From Alloscardovia sp963543015 (GTDB lineage Bacteria; Actinomycetota; Actinomycetes; Actinomycetales; Bifidobacteriaceae): DNA of 64,000 bases. Shown here one piece after another: positions 17,796-26,268 of this stretch. How positions within the stretch are numbered: position 1 is the stretch's first letter; each line of letters opens with the position of its first letter. The position numbers and the translations under genes were made by a program. The DNA is taken from contig CAUTYZ010000005.1 of NCBI GenBank assembly GCA_963543015.1, positions 61,116-125,115 of the forward strand. Direction: 5' to 3'. Under the pieces are notes generated by a model, which saw only the letters and a program-made list of their open reading frames with translations, was not told the DNA's origin and ran no database searches.

Positions 17796-19121
17796 TTAGT
17801 GCGATGCGTCGTACTCAGTCTTCCAACCATCGACGAACGCAGTCTTTACAGCGTCCCAATTGCCCGTTCCCTGAGCATACTCAAGCATCGCATTACCCAA
17901 GTTATTCTTCCAAGTCTCCGATGGCATCATGGTGAAGTTCCACGAAACAACCTTGTTGCCCGCGTTTACATCATCAACTGCTGCCTGCACGAGTGGATTC
18001 TCAGACTTGATGTCTGCAAAATTCTTGAATGGAACAGTAAAGCCCATGTCCTGAGACAGTGACTTCTTACCAGCATCAGAGCTCACAACCCACTTGAGGA
18101 AGGCTTCTGTAGCCTGCTGATCCTTCTCAGAAGCCTGGGAATTGATGCACCAGTAGTTTTCAGAACCAGTAGCAAGACCCTGCTTATCTTCACCCTTTGC
18201 ATCGATGTAGATAGGAAGCATGCCTACAGAGTCAGCCTTCATGCCAGCCTTGCTCAAATCAGACCAAGCCCACGTACCATTCTGGTAGAATGCAGCCTTA
18301 CCCAATGCAAATTCAGAGTTTGCATCGTCACCAGTCTTAGAGCTGAGCTGAGTACGTGGTGTAGTGGAATCCGTAATATACAAGTCGAAAATCTTCTTGA
18401 AGTTATTCAAGTACGATCCCTTAATGGTTTCTGGCTGAGATGTGACGTTGTTATCCTTGAACTCGTAGTACAAAGGCAAATTCGCCAAGTGAGTCTTAAA
18501 ACGCCAGTCAGAGCTGGAATCAAAACCTGCCGAGGTGAATGCACCATCGACACCAAGCTCATCCTTATGCTTTTGAATTCCATCAGCTACTGCCTTCAAA
18601 GAATCAAAGCCCTTGATCTCGTCCACTGATTTTACAGCAGCATCAGAAAGTGCAAAATACTTGTTCAAGATGTCCTTGTTATAGATAATTCCATAAGTTT
18701 CAGTAACGTATGGAACACCTACAACCTTGTCTCCATCCTTGAGAGCCATGCTCTTATCGGTAAGCTGGTCATAGATATACGACTTGGAGAGATCTGCCGT
18801 ATACTTCTTCCAGTTCTGATAACCGACAGGACCATTGACCTGGAACAGTGTAGGAGCATCAGTTTTTGCGATTTCGGATTTCAATGTCTGCTCATATGAA
18901 CCCGATGCAGCATTTTGAACCTTAACTTCTACTCCAGTTTCCTTCGTGTATGTCTTTGCCAATTCTTGCCACTGGTCAGCATTTTCAGGCTTAAAGTTGA
19001 GGAAGTATACCTTTCCCTTCCCGTTATCACTTGAACTTGAATTTGAGCATGCTGCCAATGCTCCTAATGACATCGCTAGCACTGCTGACATAGCAATTGT
19101 TGACTTAACAATTCGATTCAT
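17796..19121 (-). CDS. Carbohydrate-binding lipoprotein (SBP family 1) of the sugar cassette
   Basis: Extracellular solute-binding protein, 441 residues. The signal peptide ends in the lipobox LAAC (Cys at about 25), followed by a Ser/Asn/Gly linker. The body has the family-1 pattern ('VPYVTETYGIIYNKDIL', 'GKAAFYQNGTWAWSDL'), where aromatic residues usually stack on sugar. GAGGAGG precedes the ATG. Unusually it is not in the permease operon: it lies beyond lacI in convergent orientation with its own promoter. Confidence 0.91.
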   Translation of the reverse strand: MNRIVKSTIAMSAVLAMSLGALAACSNSSSSDNGKGKVYFLNFKPENADQWQELAKTYTKETGVEVKVQNAASGSYEQTLKSEIAKTDAPTLFQVNGPVGYQNWKKYTADLSKSYIYDQLTDKSMALKDGDKVVGVPYVTETYGIIYNKDILNKYFALSDAAVKSVDEIKGFDSLKAVADGIQKHKDELGVDGAFTSAGFDSSSDWRFKTHLANLPLYYEFKDNNVTSQPETIKGSYLNNFKKIFDLYITDSTTPRTQLSSKTGDDANSEFALGKAAFYQNGTWAWSDLSKAGMKADSVGMLPIYIDAKGEDKQGLATGSENYWCINSQASEKDQQATEAFLKWVVSSDAGKKSLSQDMGFTVPFKNFADIKSENPLVQAAVDDVNAGNKVVSWNFTMMPSETWKNNLGNAMLEYAQGTGNWDAVKTAFVDGWKTEYDASH

Positions 19122-19471
19122 CGTCGAACCTCCTCAGTGATACGCATTGCGCGCATCGCTATTAATCTCCTATGAATAATGCACCGGTAAATCGGATAGT
19201 TTTATTATGCATCAAGTTTGATATTTTTGCAAACGATATCAATTATTTTTCTTTGATTATCTGCATAGTTACGCGGCATAATCCACGCTAATTTTTGCAT
19301 TTCATATCACAAAAGAGGAGATTTACACGATTTTTCTTCTTAAAATTCGTCTAAAAATACAAAAAAGAGGATATAAACACTTCATATCCTCTAATCATAT
19401 GCGAACGATGACCACGTGCATACTATTTTCCTGAGCAGCACAAGCACACATTTTGCATTCGTTGTCACACG
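19122..19471. promoter_or_regulatory. Binding-protein promoter with LacI-type operator, and yeiH-like terminator
   Basis: On the minus strand the promoter reads TTGCAA (19227-19232), 17 bases, CATAAT (19204-19209). The operator-like TTGCAAACGATATCAA (19227-19242) covers the -35 element. At 19366-19374 and 19384-19392 the arms AGAGGATAT and ATATCCTCT are followed on the minus strand by TTTTTT, a terminator for the exporter gene. No coding region was found. Confidence 0.7.
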
Positions 19472-20542
19472 TTACATCATGCCCAATGCATGCATCATCA
19501 CAATGCTCACCACGGTAATTCCAAGCCAGCAGACTGCACCAAGGAGCAATGGTTTTCCACCAGTTTTCACAAGCTTAACGATATCGCTGTTCAGTCCTAT
19601 AGCCGCCATCGCCATAATGATGAAGAATTTTGAAAGTTCCTTAAGCGCTCCAAAAACGGCTACAGGAACGCCGAAATGCGTTGCCACTGTCGTGATGAGA
19701 GATGCCACGATAAACCATGCGATAAACGTTGGGAATGCCTTCTTCAATGAGAAGTGAGACTTGACCTGCTGGCCATTCGCATCGTTCATGCTTGCCTGAC
19801 GAGCAGTCATAATTCCCAGTACAAGAGTTATCGGAATAATTGCCAACGTTCTCGTTAACTTCACTGTGACTGCTTTATCCAATGTCGCCGTGCCTAAATG
19901 CCACATCGTATCCCACGTAGCTGCTGCGGCTGTTACGGATGATGTGTCATTTACAGCCGTTCCTGCAAAAATTCCGAAAGCCTCACCACTTGTCGTACTC
20001 ATTCCTAATGCGTGCCCCAATACTGGGAAAAGAAGTGCAGCAATGACGTTAAAGAGGAAAATAACTGAAATCGACTGCGCGACTTCACTATCATCAGCAT
20101 CAATCACAGGGGCTGTAGCAGCAATTGCCGATCCACCACAAATCGAGGATCCTACTCCTACCAAAGTCGCCACACGGCTTGACATGTGGAGAACTTTATT
20201 CATCGCCCATGCCAGCACTAAAGCCGTCGTGATAGTAACGATGATAATTGGCAGCGACTGCCATCCAGTCAGAGCTACAACGCCCAAATCCAAACCAAAG
20301 CCCAGCAAAACGACTGCTGTTTGCAAAACATACCGCGAGGTAAAAGAGATTCCTTGAGCGGCAGACTTCCTATCCTTCCACCACACTGCGATGACAAGAC
20401 CAATGAGGATAGCAAAAATTGGACCGCCGATAACTGGAATCCACGTTCCTAATCCCCATGCGATAATCGCGATGGCACACGCTACAACCATTCCAGGAAT
20501 AAGCGCGACGATTTTCTGAATTTTTTCACTTCTCTCTAGCAC
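19472..20542 (-). CDS. YeiH/UPF0324-family membrane protein, putative anion exporter
   Basis: A 356-residue membrane protein with about ten spans. It carries the family block 'GVGSSICGGSAIAATAPVIDAD' (about residues 126-147) and 'GEAFGIFAGTAVNDTSSVTAAA' (about 186-207). The family is annotated as putative sulfate exporters; transport is not proven for this member. It stands alone between the sugar cassette and xerD, with a terminator at its 3' end. Confidence 0.85.
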   Translation of the reverse strand: MLERSEKIQKIVALIPGMVVACAIAIIAWGLGTWIPVIGGPIFAILIGLVIAVWWKDRKSAAQGISFTSRYVLQTAVVLLGFGLDLGVVALTGWQSLPIIIVTITTALVLAWAMNKVLHMSSRVATLVGVGSSICGGSAIAATAPVIDADDSEVAQSISVIFLFNVIAALLFPVLGHALGMSTTSGEAFGIFAGTAVNDTSSVTAAAATWDTMWHLGTATLDKAVTVKLTRTLAIIPITLVLGIMTARQASMNDANGQQVKSHFSLKKAFPTFIAWFIVASLITTVATHFGVPVAVFGALKELSKFFIIMAMAAIGLNSDIVKLVKTGGKPLLLGAVCWLGITVVSIVMMHALGMM

Positions 20543-20607
20543 GTATCCATTATACCTGTACGACTAAACTTTCGAGTTCTTGCGAGCTCTTTCCTACACA
20601 GACTGTG

Positions 20608-21540
20608 TTACCGCGCTCGAGGATGCGACAATATATAACTTTCAATCAATGCTTGTGGAGACACATGTGTGTAAATTTGCGTCGTCGTCACCGATGCATG
20701 TCCCAAAAGCTCCTGAACCGTACGTACATCCGCACCCCCTTGAATGAGATGCGTCGAGCACGAATGCCTCAAGGTGTGCGGGTGAATTTCCTTATTGATT
20801 TGAGCTGCACGTGCATACTGCTTGACAATTTCCCACACGCTTTGACGGGATAGTCGTTTGCCACGCTTATTGAGGAATATTGCCCGCATTTCCATACCTG
20901 TTTTAGATTTGAGAGCAAGCTGTGGTCGAGCAATATCAAGATAGCGTTGCATCGCGGCACATGCGTACGAACCGAGTGGAACGAGCCTTTGCTTATCCCC
21001 TTTACCGATAAGACGTACAACGCGCGAATCCAGATCAATGTCAGCTATATTTGCCCCTACGATTTCAGACACGCGACCAGCGCTTGCATACATGAATTCC
21101 AACAATGCTCTATCGCGTATACGAATCGGATCATCCTCCTCATCGCCACCGCAAGCAGCAATCAAACGGGTAACTTCATCAATTGTCAACGCATCGGGAA
21201 GACTATCACCAATTTTCGGTGGCTTAATTCCTTCCGATACGTCATCAGTAAGATCGCCTTGAGCAACCATAAATTTATGGAATTCGTGAACAGCGGCAAT
21301 TCTTCGCGCGATACTGCGAGGACTCAAATCGCTCATAGAAACGACAAATTGCTCGATATCTTCTGAAGCAATTTCCTGAGGGCTCTTAATCCCTCGCTCT
21401 ATCAACCATTGGACATACTTCGTCACATCTGATTCATAAGCGGAAGCAGTTGCTGGAGAAAGTCCTCGTTCGACCGAAATATGAACGAGAAACTGCTCTA
21501 TAGGAGAGTCGAAAGCGGATGTCGTACGCGCAGAAACCAT
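20608..21540 (-). CDS. xerD: Tyrosine site-specific recombinase, XerD
   Basis: Partner of XerC in dimer resolution at dif; 310 residues. The N-terminal domain covers about residues 10-95. Catalytic residues seen are Arg in 'ASAGRVSEIVG', Lys in 'LIGKGDKQRLVPLG', HxxR in 'HTLRHSCSTHLI', and His and Tyr in 'LGHASVTTTQIYTH'. It lies downstream of rplT, a conserved actinobacterial location. In this genome it is separated from parA by the exporter and the sugar cassette. Confidence 0.92.
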   Translation of the reverse strand: MVSARTTSAFDSPIEQFLVHISVERGLSPATASAYESDVTKYVQWLIERGIKSPQEIASEDIEQFVVSMSDLSPRSIARRIAAVHEFHKFMVAQGDLTDDVSEGIKPPKIGDSLPDALTIDEVTRLIAACGGDEEDDPIRIRDRALLEFMYASAGRVSEIVGANIADIDLDSRVVRLIGKGDKQRLVPLGSYACAAMQRYLDIARPQLALKSKTGMEMRAIFLNKRGKRLSRQSVWEIVKQYARAAQINKEIHPHTLRHSCSTHLIQGGADVRTVQELLGHASVTTTQIYTHVSPQALIESYILSHPRAR

Positions 21541-21716
21541 ATACGTTACTGTAGAGGACGATGGCTATTTTGCGGTTCAGTATTGCTTTTCGCTTACGAT
21601 ATCGCGACAATTACGATGCAGATCCAGAAGAATAGGCATAGGCGTAAGTATGGCATAAGTATGGGCGTGCTCGGGTATGGGAACGTGCTCGAAAGTCGAG
21701 CAAAGACATAGAAAAA

Positions 21717-21763
21717 CCTCCGCTCTGGATGGAAGAATGAACATCTTCGCATCTGAGCGGAGG
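21717..21763 (-). terminator. Terminator of the infC-rpmI-rplT operon
   Basis: CCTCCGCTC (21717-21725) pairs with GAGCGGAGG (21755-21763), with a smaller stem inside the loop. On the minus strand the 3' arm continues into TTTTTC. It is a factor-independent terminator placed 64 bases after the rplT stop. Confidence 0.87.
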
Positions 21764-21826
21764 CTCTTAATGCTTTAACAGGTTAAGTCAAGTATGCACT
21801 AACGTGCTGCACTGCTGTGCGTGGAC

Positions 21827-22210
21827 TTAAGACTCAACTGGAGCATTTACATCAGCTGGAAGTGCTGCCTTTGCCTGCTCCACAATTGCCTTGAAGGTTT
21901 CTGCATCGCTTACAGCGAGCTCTGCCAATGCACGGCGATCGAGTTCGATGCCAGCGAGGCGAAGGCCCTGGATGAAGCGATTGTAGGTGATACCTTCTGC
22001 GCGTACTGCAACGTTGATACGGGTAATCCACAGCTTGCGGAAGTCGCCCTTGCGTGCCTTACGGTCGCGGAAATTGTAGTTAAAGGAGTGAAGGAGCTGT
22101 TCCTTAGCCTTACGATAAAGGCGAGAACGCTGACCGCGGTAACCGCTAGCGCGTTCGAGAACAACACGACGCTTCTTATGAGCATTAACTGCGCGCTTTA
22201 CACGTGCCAT
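21827..22210 (-). CDS. rplT: 50S ribosomal protein L20 (bL20)
   Basis: Ribosomal protein that binds 23S rRNA early in large-subunit assembly; 127 residues. The N-terminus 'MARVKRAVNAHKKRRVVLER' and the core 'SFNYNFRDRKARKGDFRKLW' are canonical. It is the last gene of infC-rpmI-rplT. The C-terminal tail is slightly longer and acidic (APVES). Confidence 0.97.
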   Translation of the reverse strand: MARVKRAVNAHKKRRVVLERASGYRGQRSRLYRKAKEQLLHSFNYNFRDRKARKGDFRKLWITRINVAVRAEGITYNRFIQGLRLAGIELDRRALAELAVSDAETFKAIVEQAKAALPADVNAPVES

Positions 22211-22253
22211 AGTATTTCCTCTGCTTTCTAAAAAATCCTAATCCAGCGCGCGC

Positions 22254-22448
22254 TTACTTAGCGAGCATATTCTTGAGCTTCTTGCTCTGTGCTGGAGCGA
22301 GTACCTGGTCAGCCTTCAAAGCACGACGCTTACGTGCGCTCTTGTGCTCCAAGTTGTGGCGCATTGCGGAACCTGCCTGCATGAGCTTGCCGGAACCGGT
22401 TACGCGGATTCGCTTAGATGCAGCGGAGTTACTTTTCATCTTAGGCAT
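22254..22448 (-). CDS. rpmI: 50S ribosomal protein L35 (bL35)
   Basis: A 64-residue basic ribosomal protein starting at ATG 22448 (MPKMKSNSAASKRIRVTGSG). A longer in-frame start upstream would lie within the infC coding end and is rejected: bL35 is about 64 residues and begins exactly here. The start overlaps the infC stop region by eight bases, and GGAGGG precedes it. Confidence 0.97.
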   Translation of the reverse strand: MPKMKSNSAASKRIRVTGSGKLMQAGSAMRHNLEHKSARKRRALKADQVLAPAQSKKLKNMLAK

Positions 22449-23148
22449 TGCTGCCCTCCTTGCTTGTCGTCTTCTGGGAAGAAGTCTTGTTCGCAGTTGC
22501 GTCTGATACCTTGGTTTCTGCTTCTGCAGCAGCAGCTGCTTGAGCTTCGCGCTTGGCATTCAGACGAGCGGCTTGACGTGCTTGACGCTCTGCACGAGAC
22601 TCGGCACCGCGACGGCGCTGCTCAGACTGAGTCTGAACTTTCTTGCCCTTTGGAGCGAGTACCATAATGATGTTGCGACCGTCCTGACGTGGGCTGGACT
22701 CGATAGAGCCAGACTCAGAAACTTCATCAGCAAGACGCTGAAGGAGCTCCACACCACCAACAGGGCGAGACTGCTCACGTCCGCGAAGCATAATAGTGAC
22801 TTTTACCTTATCGCCACCATTAAGGAATCGCTCAACGTGACCCTTCTTCACACCAAAATCATGGTCGTCAATCTTAAGTCGGAAGCGAATCTCCTTAACC
22901 TCAGCAGTGCTTTGGTTACGGCGAGCTTCGCGAGCCTTAATCTTTTCGTTGTACTTGTACTTACCATAGTCGATGAGCTTTGCCACTGGTGGCTGCGCAT
23001 TTGGTGCTACCTCAACCAAGTCCAAATTTGCTTCGCGAGCAAGATTCAGAGCTACGGAAGTCGCAATAACACCAACCTGTTCGCCCTTAGGACCAATCAG
23101 ACGTAGCTGTGGCGTACGAATCTCATCGTTAATACGTGGTTCTGTAAT
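22441..23148 (-). CDS. infC: Translation initiation factor IF-3, probable AUU start
   Basis: Prevents subunit joining and checks the initiator tRNA; 235 residues from the ATT at 23148. That codon opens the conserved 'TEPRINDEIRTPQLRLIG' and has GGAG (23154-23157) five bases before it. Use of AUU, which IF-3 itself discriminates against, is the known autoregulatory device of infC. An in-frame ATG at 23220 would add 24 unconserved residues without a good ribosome site. The N-domain covers about 1-75 and the C-domain about 85-170. A long Ala/Lys/Glu-rich tail (about 175-235) extends beyond the E. coli protein and is common in actinobacteria. Confidence 0.93.
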   Translation of the reverse strand: MTEPRINDEIRTPQLRLIGPKGEQVGVIATSVALNLAREANLDLVEVAPNAQPPVAKLIDYGKYKYNEKIKAREARRNQSTAEVKEIRFRLKIDDHDFGVKKGHVERFLNGGDKVKVTIMLRGREQSRPVGGVELLQRLADEVSESGSIESSPRQDGRNIIMVLAPKGKKVQTQSEQRRRGAESRAERQARQAARLNAKREAQAAAAAEAETKVSDATANKTSSQKTTSKEGSNA

Positions 23149-23573
23149 GATGTCTCCATTCGTAAAACTATGCGTGGGTACATCCCAGAGACTCCTGCCA
23201 TTCGTCCGTAAATGCGGCATAATTAGCCTTCGCCAGCGTTCGCTAACTCACGCTAAACATACACTTAAAGGCACTTACTAACGGTGACCTAAGTCTGAAC
23301 CCGAAGTCATAAAAAACTTCCAGGTGGGAAATTCCACTTTCTTGATTTCTCAAGCCTTGTTAATACTACCATACGGTATGACAAATTCACTTCACCACAT
23401 CAATTATTTCACTTACATCAAGTCGTAAGTTGGTGATTGGAAAAATGCCTACCATACGGGCGCGCACATGCACACACATTGTATACGAGTACATGCGCAG
23501 ATGTGTCTACACTCAGCATAAGTGTAGACACATCTGTATCGGTTTTGTCAGCTGTTACGCGCTCAGACGATAC
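23149..23573. promoter_or_regulatory. infC leader/promoter region and hairpin after the amino-acid transporter operon
   Basis: No gene is seen. On the minus strand a short G/C hairpin around 23325-23340 is followed by TTTTTT, which would fit an attenuator in the infC leader. The near-palindrome TACCATACGG occurs at about 23368 and again at about 23448. At 23498-23513 and 23521-23536 a perfect 16-base inverted repeat (arm CAGATGTGTCTACACT) lies just downstream of the gluD-like gene. It has no T run on either strand. Confidence 0.5.
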
Positions 23574-24740
23574 TTACTTCTTTTCCTCGTCAGTAGCATT
23601 ATCCGAGTTCTGCAAATCATCGACCTGATCTTGCAAATCTGCATGAGGCTTTGCCTTGACGTACAGATGCATGGTCTTCATAATTTCGTTCTTAATCTCT
23701 TCCGAGTAATCACGATGCTCTGGTCGATGCTGCTCGACGTAATGATTGTGCACCCAGTGCTCGTTGTGAGCGTGCGAACCGTGGAAGTGATCAGGATAGA
23801 TAGGAGCAGCACCACCAAATGGTCGTGGAGTCCTTGCTGCCTTGATCTGCGTACGGTTGGTTGCATCCATCACAGCAATTGGAGGAACAACTTCTTCTTC
23901 CACTGGGCCGGAAGTACGGTTTGCCATCCAACGAGGCATTGCTTCTGCAATTCGCGATACAATCCAGCACAAGATGAAGTAGATAACGCCCGACACTGCA
24001 AGAGTTTGCAAAATGTTGAAGTACATCGAGCCCAATCGACGGGATTCCTGCAAAAGATCGGTATACAGGATGATGGAGCCCAATGCTGTATCCTTCAATG
24101 CCACAACCAGCTGTGTGACGGTTGCTGGAAGCATTGCGTAAATTGCCTGTGGTACTTCAATTTGCATCAAAGATTCTGTACGGGTCAAGCCCAAAGCCAA
24201 GGAAGCTTCACGCTGACCGCCAGGCAAATTGCCGACGCCCGAGCGGACAAGCTCAGCGATAACCGAACCGTTATACAAAATCAGTGCGAGAACTACCGAG
24301 AAGTAGGATGCCTGACTGATACCCATTCCCGCAAACCAACGCCAGAAGAAGATCATCATAATCAGCACTGGAACTGCACGGCAGAACTCAATGATAAGAG
24401 CTGCAATGAAACGGATGAAAACATTAGGCAGGAGTCGCAAAATTCCGAAAATCAAACCGAAAATCAGCGAACCGATAATTCCCGCAGCCGAAGCTCCGAG
24501 AGTTAAACCTAAGCCCGGAAGATAGAAGTCCATCCATGCTTCCCCATCCAAAGCAGGCTTCCACAGCTCCCATGAGAGCTGATTCTCACCATTTGGTGGG
24601 TTATGCAAACGCATCAAAATAAGAACGACTGCAACGAAGATAACCGCCGAAGCGACCCAGTTCATGATGCGGATAATGCGCTTGCCACGTGGACCTGGCT
24701 CATCGAAGAGCAATTTTGTAGTGGAATCGTTGTTGTTCAT
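23574..24740 (-). CDS. gluD: Amino-acid ABC transporter permease, GluD-like, with His-rich tail
   Basis: Membrane permease of a polar amino-acid importer; 388 residues against about 270 in the usual family. Five or six spans lie within residues 25-270, with the ATPase contact 'GGQREASLALGLTRTESL' at about 174-191. The extra C-terminal 115 residues are cytoplasmic by prediction. They hold nine histidines between about 318 and 343, then charged helices. The ATG overlaps the gluC stop (ATGA). It is the last gene of the four-gene operon. Confidence 0.88.
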   Translation of the reverse strand: MNNNDSTTKLLFDEPGPRGKRIIRIMNWVASAVIFVAVVLILMRLHNPPNGENQLSWELWKPALDGEAWMDFYLPGLGLTLGASAAGIIGSLIFGLIFGILRLLPNVFIRFIAALIIEFCRAVPVLIMMIFFWRWFAGMGISQASYFSVVLALILYNGSVIAELVRSGVGNLPGGQREASLALGLTRTESLMQIEVPQAIYAMLPATVTQLVVALKDTALGSIILYTDLLQESRRLGSMYFNILQTLAVSGVIYFILCWIVSRIAEAMPRWMANRTSGPVEEEVVPPIAVMDATNRTQIKAARTPRPFGGAAPIYPDHFHGSHAHNEHWVHNHYVEQHRPEHRDYSEEIKNEIMKTMHLYVKAKPHADLQDQVDDLQNSDNATDEEKK

Positions 24741-25414
24741 CGACGCACCGCCAATCGATTAGACAAATAAGTAGTGAGCAGACCAATTGGAATGATGAGG
24801 ATGATATATCCAATTGCAAAAATCAGGAAGATTCCGATAATTTGTGCAGAATGGTACTCAATCATTGTGCTCATCAAGCTCGATGTTTCGGTAGCAACAG
24901 ATGCTGCTGCCGCTACGGTCGAGTTCTTCAGCAATGCGATCAGGGTGTTACCCAATGGTGCTACTGCACCACGAATTGCCTGAGGAAGAATAATCTGCGT
25001 AGCCGACTGCATGAAGCTCAATCCCAAAGCGCGAGATGCTTCAGCCTGTCCCACTGGGATGGTGTTAATACCGCTTCGAAGCGATTCGCAAACGAACGCT
25101 GCAGTGTAGACACCCAAACCGGTGACAGCTAACCAGAAGAAGTTAATCGTAAAGGTATCCGAGAAACTTACTTTCAATTGTCCAAAAACGCCCAAAACCA
25201 TGAAAACCATAATGATGGTCAAAGGCATATTCTTAAAGAATTCGCAGTATCCAGCAGCAAATCCACGCAAAGAGGAAATTGGGCTGATACGCATCAAAAT
25301 CAGGATAATTCCCAAAATTGTCGCGATAACTGCCGACCAGAAGGTGAGCTGAATATTCACCCAGAATGCAGCTGGAATGTCATAATCTGCAAAAAGCTGG
25401 AAAAATTCATTCAT
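24737..25414 (-). CDS. gluC: Amino-acid ABC transporter permease, GluC-like
   Basis: Permease, 225 residues, from ATG 25414, which has a GGGGGAG site eight bases upstream. A GTG three codons earlier overlaps the gluB stop and is less likely. Its HisM/ArtQ-type core has about five spans and the loop 'PVGQAEASRALGLSFMQSAT' (about 141-160). It is flanked by gluB and gluD with overlapping ends, so expression is coupled. Confidence 0.9.
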   Translation of the reverse strand: MNEFFQLFADYDIPAAFWVNIQLTFWSAVIATILGIILILMRISPISSLRGFAAGYCEFFKNMPLTIIMVFMVLGVFGQLKVSFSDTFTINFFWLAVTGLGVYTAAFVCESLRSGINTIPVGQAEASRALGLSFMQSATQIILPQAIRGAVAPLGNTLIALLKNSTVAAAASVATETSSLMSTMIEYHSAQIIGIFLIFAIGYIILIIPIGLLTTYLSNRLAVRR

Positions 25415-25419
25415 CTGTA

Positions 25420-26250
25420 TCACTCCCCCTCATTCGCTGTTGGTGGATTGTAACGAGAATCTGGGGTGAATCCCGTTCCGCTCGTATTATCCTTAATTGC
25501 CTGTTCCCAAGCGCCAGTCTTAATCATGTCGTTAATTGCTGCATTAATCTGCTTTGCAAGCTTAGTATCACCCTTATGGATACCAACGCCATAATATTCC
25601 TGAGTAAATGGAGCACCAACGAGCTTCAAACGACCGCGGGAGTTTGCTGCCAAACCTGCCAAAATAATATTGTCAGTAGTAACCGCATCTACGATTCCAG
25701 AGAACAATGCCGTTGCACATTCTGCATAGCTTGGCTGTTCCATCAGCTGAACATTCGTGGAGTAGCGTTCCTTAATAACTACTGCGGATGTAGAACCAGT
25801 TACCGAGCACAAACGCTTACCATTGAGATCTTCTGGTCCCTTGATAGAAGTGTTATCCTTACGAACAAGCAAATCCTGACCAGCGACCAAGTATGGGCCT
25901 GCAAAGCTAACAGTCTTCTTACGATCGTCGGTAATGGAGTACGATGCCAAAATCATATCAACATCACGGTTTTCCAGCATTGCCTCACGCTGCTTGGAAG
26001 GAGCTTCTTTCCATTCGATTTCGTAATCCTTGTATCCCAAGTAATTTGCGATATAACGCGCTACGGATACATCGAAACCAGTGTATGTGCCACTCTTTTT
26101 GAAGCCTACGCCCGGCTGATCAAACTTGATACCGATACGAATTTTATGATTGGAGTCTGCTGCGCTCGAGGACGAACCGCATGCAGCAAGCGATACGACA
26201 CTGATTGCGGCGATAAGTGCTGCAGCCGCTCTCGTCAAAATCTTCTTCAT
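25420..26250 (-). CDS. gluB: Amino-acid-binding lipoprotein, GluB-like (SBP family 3)
   Basis: Extracellular binding protein, 276 residues. The signal peptide ends in LAAC (Cys at about 24) and then a Ser-rich linker. The family-3 fold shows 'IRIGIKFDQPGVGFKKSGTY' and 'GFDVSVARYIANYLG'. The Arg/Asp pair that usually clamps the amino-acid backbone should lie in 'CSVTGSTSAVVIKERY' and around 'VDAVTTDN'. Glutamate is the likely ligand by operon order, but glutamine or aspartate cannot be excluded. Confidence 0.9.
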   Translation of the reverse strand: MKKILTRAAAALIAAISVVSLAACGSSSSAADSNHKIRIGIKFDQPGVGFKKSGTYTGFDVSVARYIANYLGYKDYEIEWKEAPSKQREAMLENRDVDMILASYSITDDRKKTVSFAGPYLVAGQDLLVRKDNTSIKGPEDLNGKRLCSVTGSTSAVVIKERYSTNVQLMEQPSYAECATALFSGIVDAVTTDNIILAGLAANSRGRLKLVGAPFTQEYYGVGIHKGDTKLAKQINAAINDMIKTGAWEQAIKDNTSGTGFTPDSRYNPPTANEGE

Positions 26251-26268
26251 TGTCTTTCCTCTCGCCTT

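Noticed and set aside
4969..21540. XerC and XerD considered as integrases of a mobile element
   Set aside because: Both are of chromosomal length, sit beside housekeeping genes in expected positions and have no phage or conjugation genes near.
22254..22559. A longer rpmI start giving about 101 residues
   Set aside because: The extra residues overlap the end of infC in another frame, and bL35 is about 64 residues starting at 22448.
23430..24506. A 358-codon plus-strand frame opposite gluD
   Set aside because: Antisense of a clear permease gene. The histidine-rich region of gluD makes the opposite frame look unusual, but it has no family motif.
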